A stretch of DNA of 64,000 nt from Apostichopus japonicus (lineage: Eukaryota; Echinodermata; Holothuroidea; Aspidochirotida; Stichopodidae), in NCBI RefSeq assembly GCF_037975245.1, contig NC_092565.1, positions 20,756,499 through 20,820,498 on the forward strand, given 5' to 3'. Shown one piece after another: positions 62,615 through 64,000 of the stretch. The first letter of the stretch is position 1. Each line of letters starts with the position of its first letter. A model generated the notes under the pieces. The model had not been told where the DNA came from and searched no databases. It was given only the letters and a program-made list of their open reading frames with translations. The translations under genes were made by a program, and so were the position numbers.

Positions 62615-63140
62615 GTAAGAGAGCAGGGTCCCGATGGGTCGGCATAATCGGTTCGGGACCAGTAAAGTTCGCCCAACGAATAGTCCAGCTACTGTTATTA
62701 TATCCTTAATATGTGATACTGTATCTGTTTGCTTCAAAGTTCACTGTTGCTCAGTTAAGAAATACATAACTCAATGAGTATCTCTTAAATGACAGAAAAA
62801 GAAATGAAACAACTTTTATCAAAAATACATTATGTTTCTCTTTTACCAGCCAATTAACTAATGAAATATCTTAATTACTAAATTGTTCTTAATTAATTTC
62901 ACGTTATCAGTGTCATTTTCAGGAGTCCAAGGGTGGGGTGGCTAGAATTATGACTGAATTATAAAGGCCGAAATTGAAATATTTTCTTAGCCTGCTCAAA
63001 CTTATTGTAGCTTTGCGTCTTACAGTTTCACTGAGGACTCGCTCCCCCCTCCTCCCCCCCCCCCCGCATTACAGTCATTGTTAACATATCAACGTGATAT
63101 ATTACTTTTTGAAGAGATACAGGAATCATATTCGTTCATT

Positions 63141-63529
63141 AGAGAGTGTTGTGGTCAAGTAATTAAGGCAGTGGACTGGTGATCTGAGGATTACAGTATC
63201 GAGCCCTGGCCAGATCATTGCGTTGTGTCATTGGGCAAGGCGCTTTACCTCCATTGCCTCTCTTCACCCAGGTGTATAAATGGGGACTTGCGAGGTAACT
63301 TATAAATATAGTTGCGTGCGCCGGTTTCTGGCTGCACCCTATGGGAAGTCCCCCGGGACACGTGGTTGTGGTGCACTGTGGTGCCCCAGGAGTGATTGAT
63401 TGAATTGCGCACACTTTGGTGTGTAGGACGTGACAAGTTACCAATGACCAAGGTTAATAGCACATTTGAACATTTTCTGTTGACTTTGGCGCTATATAAA
63501 TTTCTTCTGATTGATTGATTGATTGATTA
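63141..63529 (+). mobile_element. tRNA-derived SINE, family 2, copy 2, in SLC7 intron 2
   Basis: Same head and body as the copy at 41331-41710. The A-box region (GTGGTCAAGTAATTAAGGC) and B-box (GTATCGAGCCCTGG) carry a few mutations. After ACCAATGACCA it has a different tail, TTTGGCGCTATATAAATTTC followed by (TTGA)n, a LINE-like 3' end. It lies downstream of SLC7 exon 2, presumably intronic, in the sense orientation. Confidence 0.88.
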
Positions 63530-64000
63530 AGTCTTTGTAAATGTTGGTTGCGGATTTGGTCACTCCCGTGAAACTCCCCACCCCCCCCCCCGCACTTTTT
63601 TTAGATTCACATCAAGACAATAAAGTTACTGACTCGGTTCGATCACCTTTCTTAGAACCATTTAAGCACATATATATTTGGGTTTCGCTTGAATATTGTT
63701 TTCTCAATTATTGGATACTGACGTCACATGGTATATATGTTGATGACTAGTTTGAAAAGTCGAGTTTCATTTAAATAAATAAAGAAGATTAAAACAAGAC
63801 AAAAATAGAAATTCTAAACTTGCCCTTTACATGTGATTTTTACAAAATTAATATAAAAAAATGAAAAGTGGGCGTCGAAATGTTAAGGAACGAATGGATT
63901 TAGTAGTCATAGCTGTACTTAATCTTCATTTGCGATTGCTATAATAATATATGAAATAACATTTATTTTACCCATCCCAACCCAGTATTAAAACAAATAA
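63530..64000. other. Unassigned end of window
   Basis: Presumably SLC7 intron 2. There is a C-run at 63581-63591 and no exon or element recognised. Confidence 0.4.

Noticed and set aside
62615-64000. A third SLC7 exon in the remaining window
   Set aside because: Several AG acceptors were checked, but none opens a frame resembling the TM6-TM7 region of the family; the exon is presumably further downstream.

Overview
This AT-rich 64-kb window looks like nuclear DNA of an invertebrate animal, most likely a marine deuterostome such as an echinoderm. That assignment is inference. It rests on intron-split animal genes, an intronless neuropeptide-type GPCR, an SLC7 amino-acid transporter, tRNA-derived SINEs, foldback and hAT-like elements, and very abundant (TA)n and C/G-run microsatellites. 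There are no bacterial operons, CRISPR arrays or rRNA genes.

Only two protein genes are well supported. The first is a complete single-exon class-A GPCR on the minus strand at 26.1-27.3 kb, closest by eye to the NPY / PrRP / short-NPF receptor group. The second is the 5' part of an SLC7 light-chain amino-acid transporter on the plus strand: exon 1 at 60.75-61.2 kb and exon 2 at 62.5-62.6 kb, with the remaining exons beyond the window. Its exon 1 carries a perfect 27-bp tandem duplication that duplicates the extracellular cysteine expected to bond the heavy chain. Weaker gene pieces lie at 332-737 (+), 9381-9578 (-) and 7360-7440 (-), and a possible small exon lies at 4542-4594 (+).

Layout: 0-4 kb has a dispersed-repeat fragment, a possible terminal exon and a satellite of 197-bp units flanked by 440-450-bp parental units. 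At 6.8-11.5 kb a foldback element and two putative minus-strand exons lie between two clusters of a TTAGTCGG-like motif. At 15.6-20.8 kb are microsatellite arrays, a hammerhead-ribozyme-like sequence between two (TA)n tracts, and a related palindrome beside another (TA)n tract. The GPCR sits in a mostly featureless 21-30 kb stretch. At 32-42 kb are a foldback MITE, hAT-like MITEs, two kinds of SINE, a tRNA-like sequence and a 190-bp near-perfect palindrome. At 44.4-47.7 kb is a 3.2-kb terminal-inverted-repeat element with a 6-bp target duplication and subterminal ACGT palindromes spaced 21-22 bp apart. At 52-58 kb are two very long hexanucleotide purine/pyrimidine arrays in opposite orientation and an hAT MITE. 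The SLC7 locus closes the window.

The two firm genes are not obviously functionally linked. Most of the structure here is mobile and tandem DNA. The strongest candidates for something new are the 44.4-47.7 kb element, the hammerhead-like sequence in (TA)n DNA, and the cysteine-duplicating expansion in SLC7.
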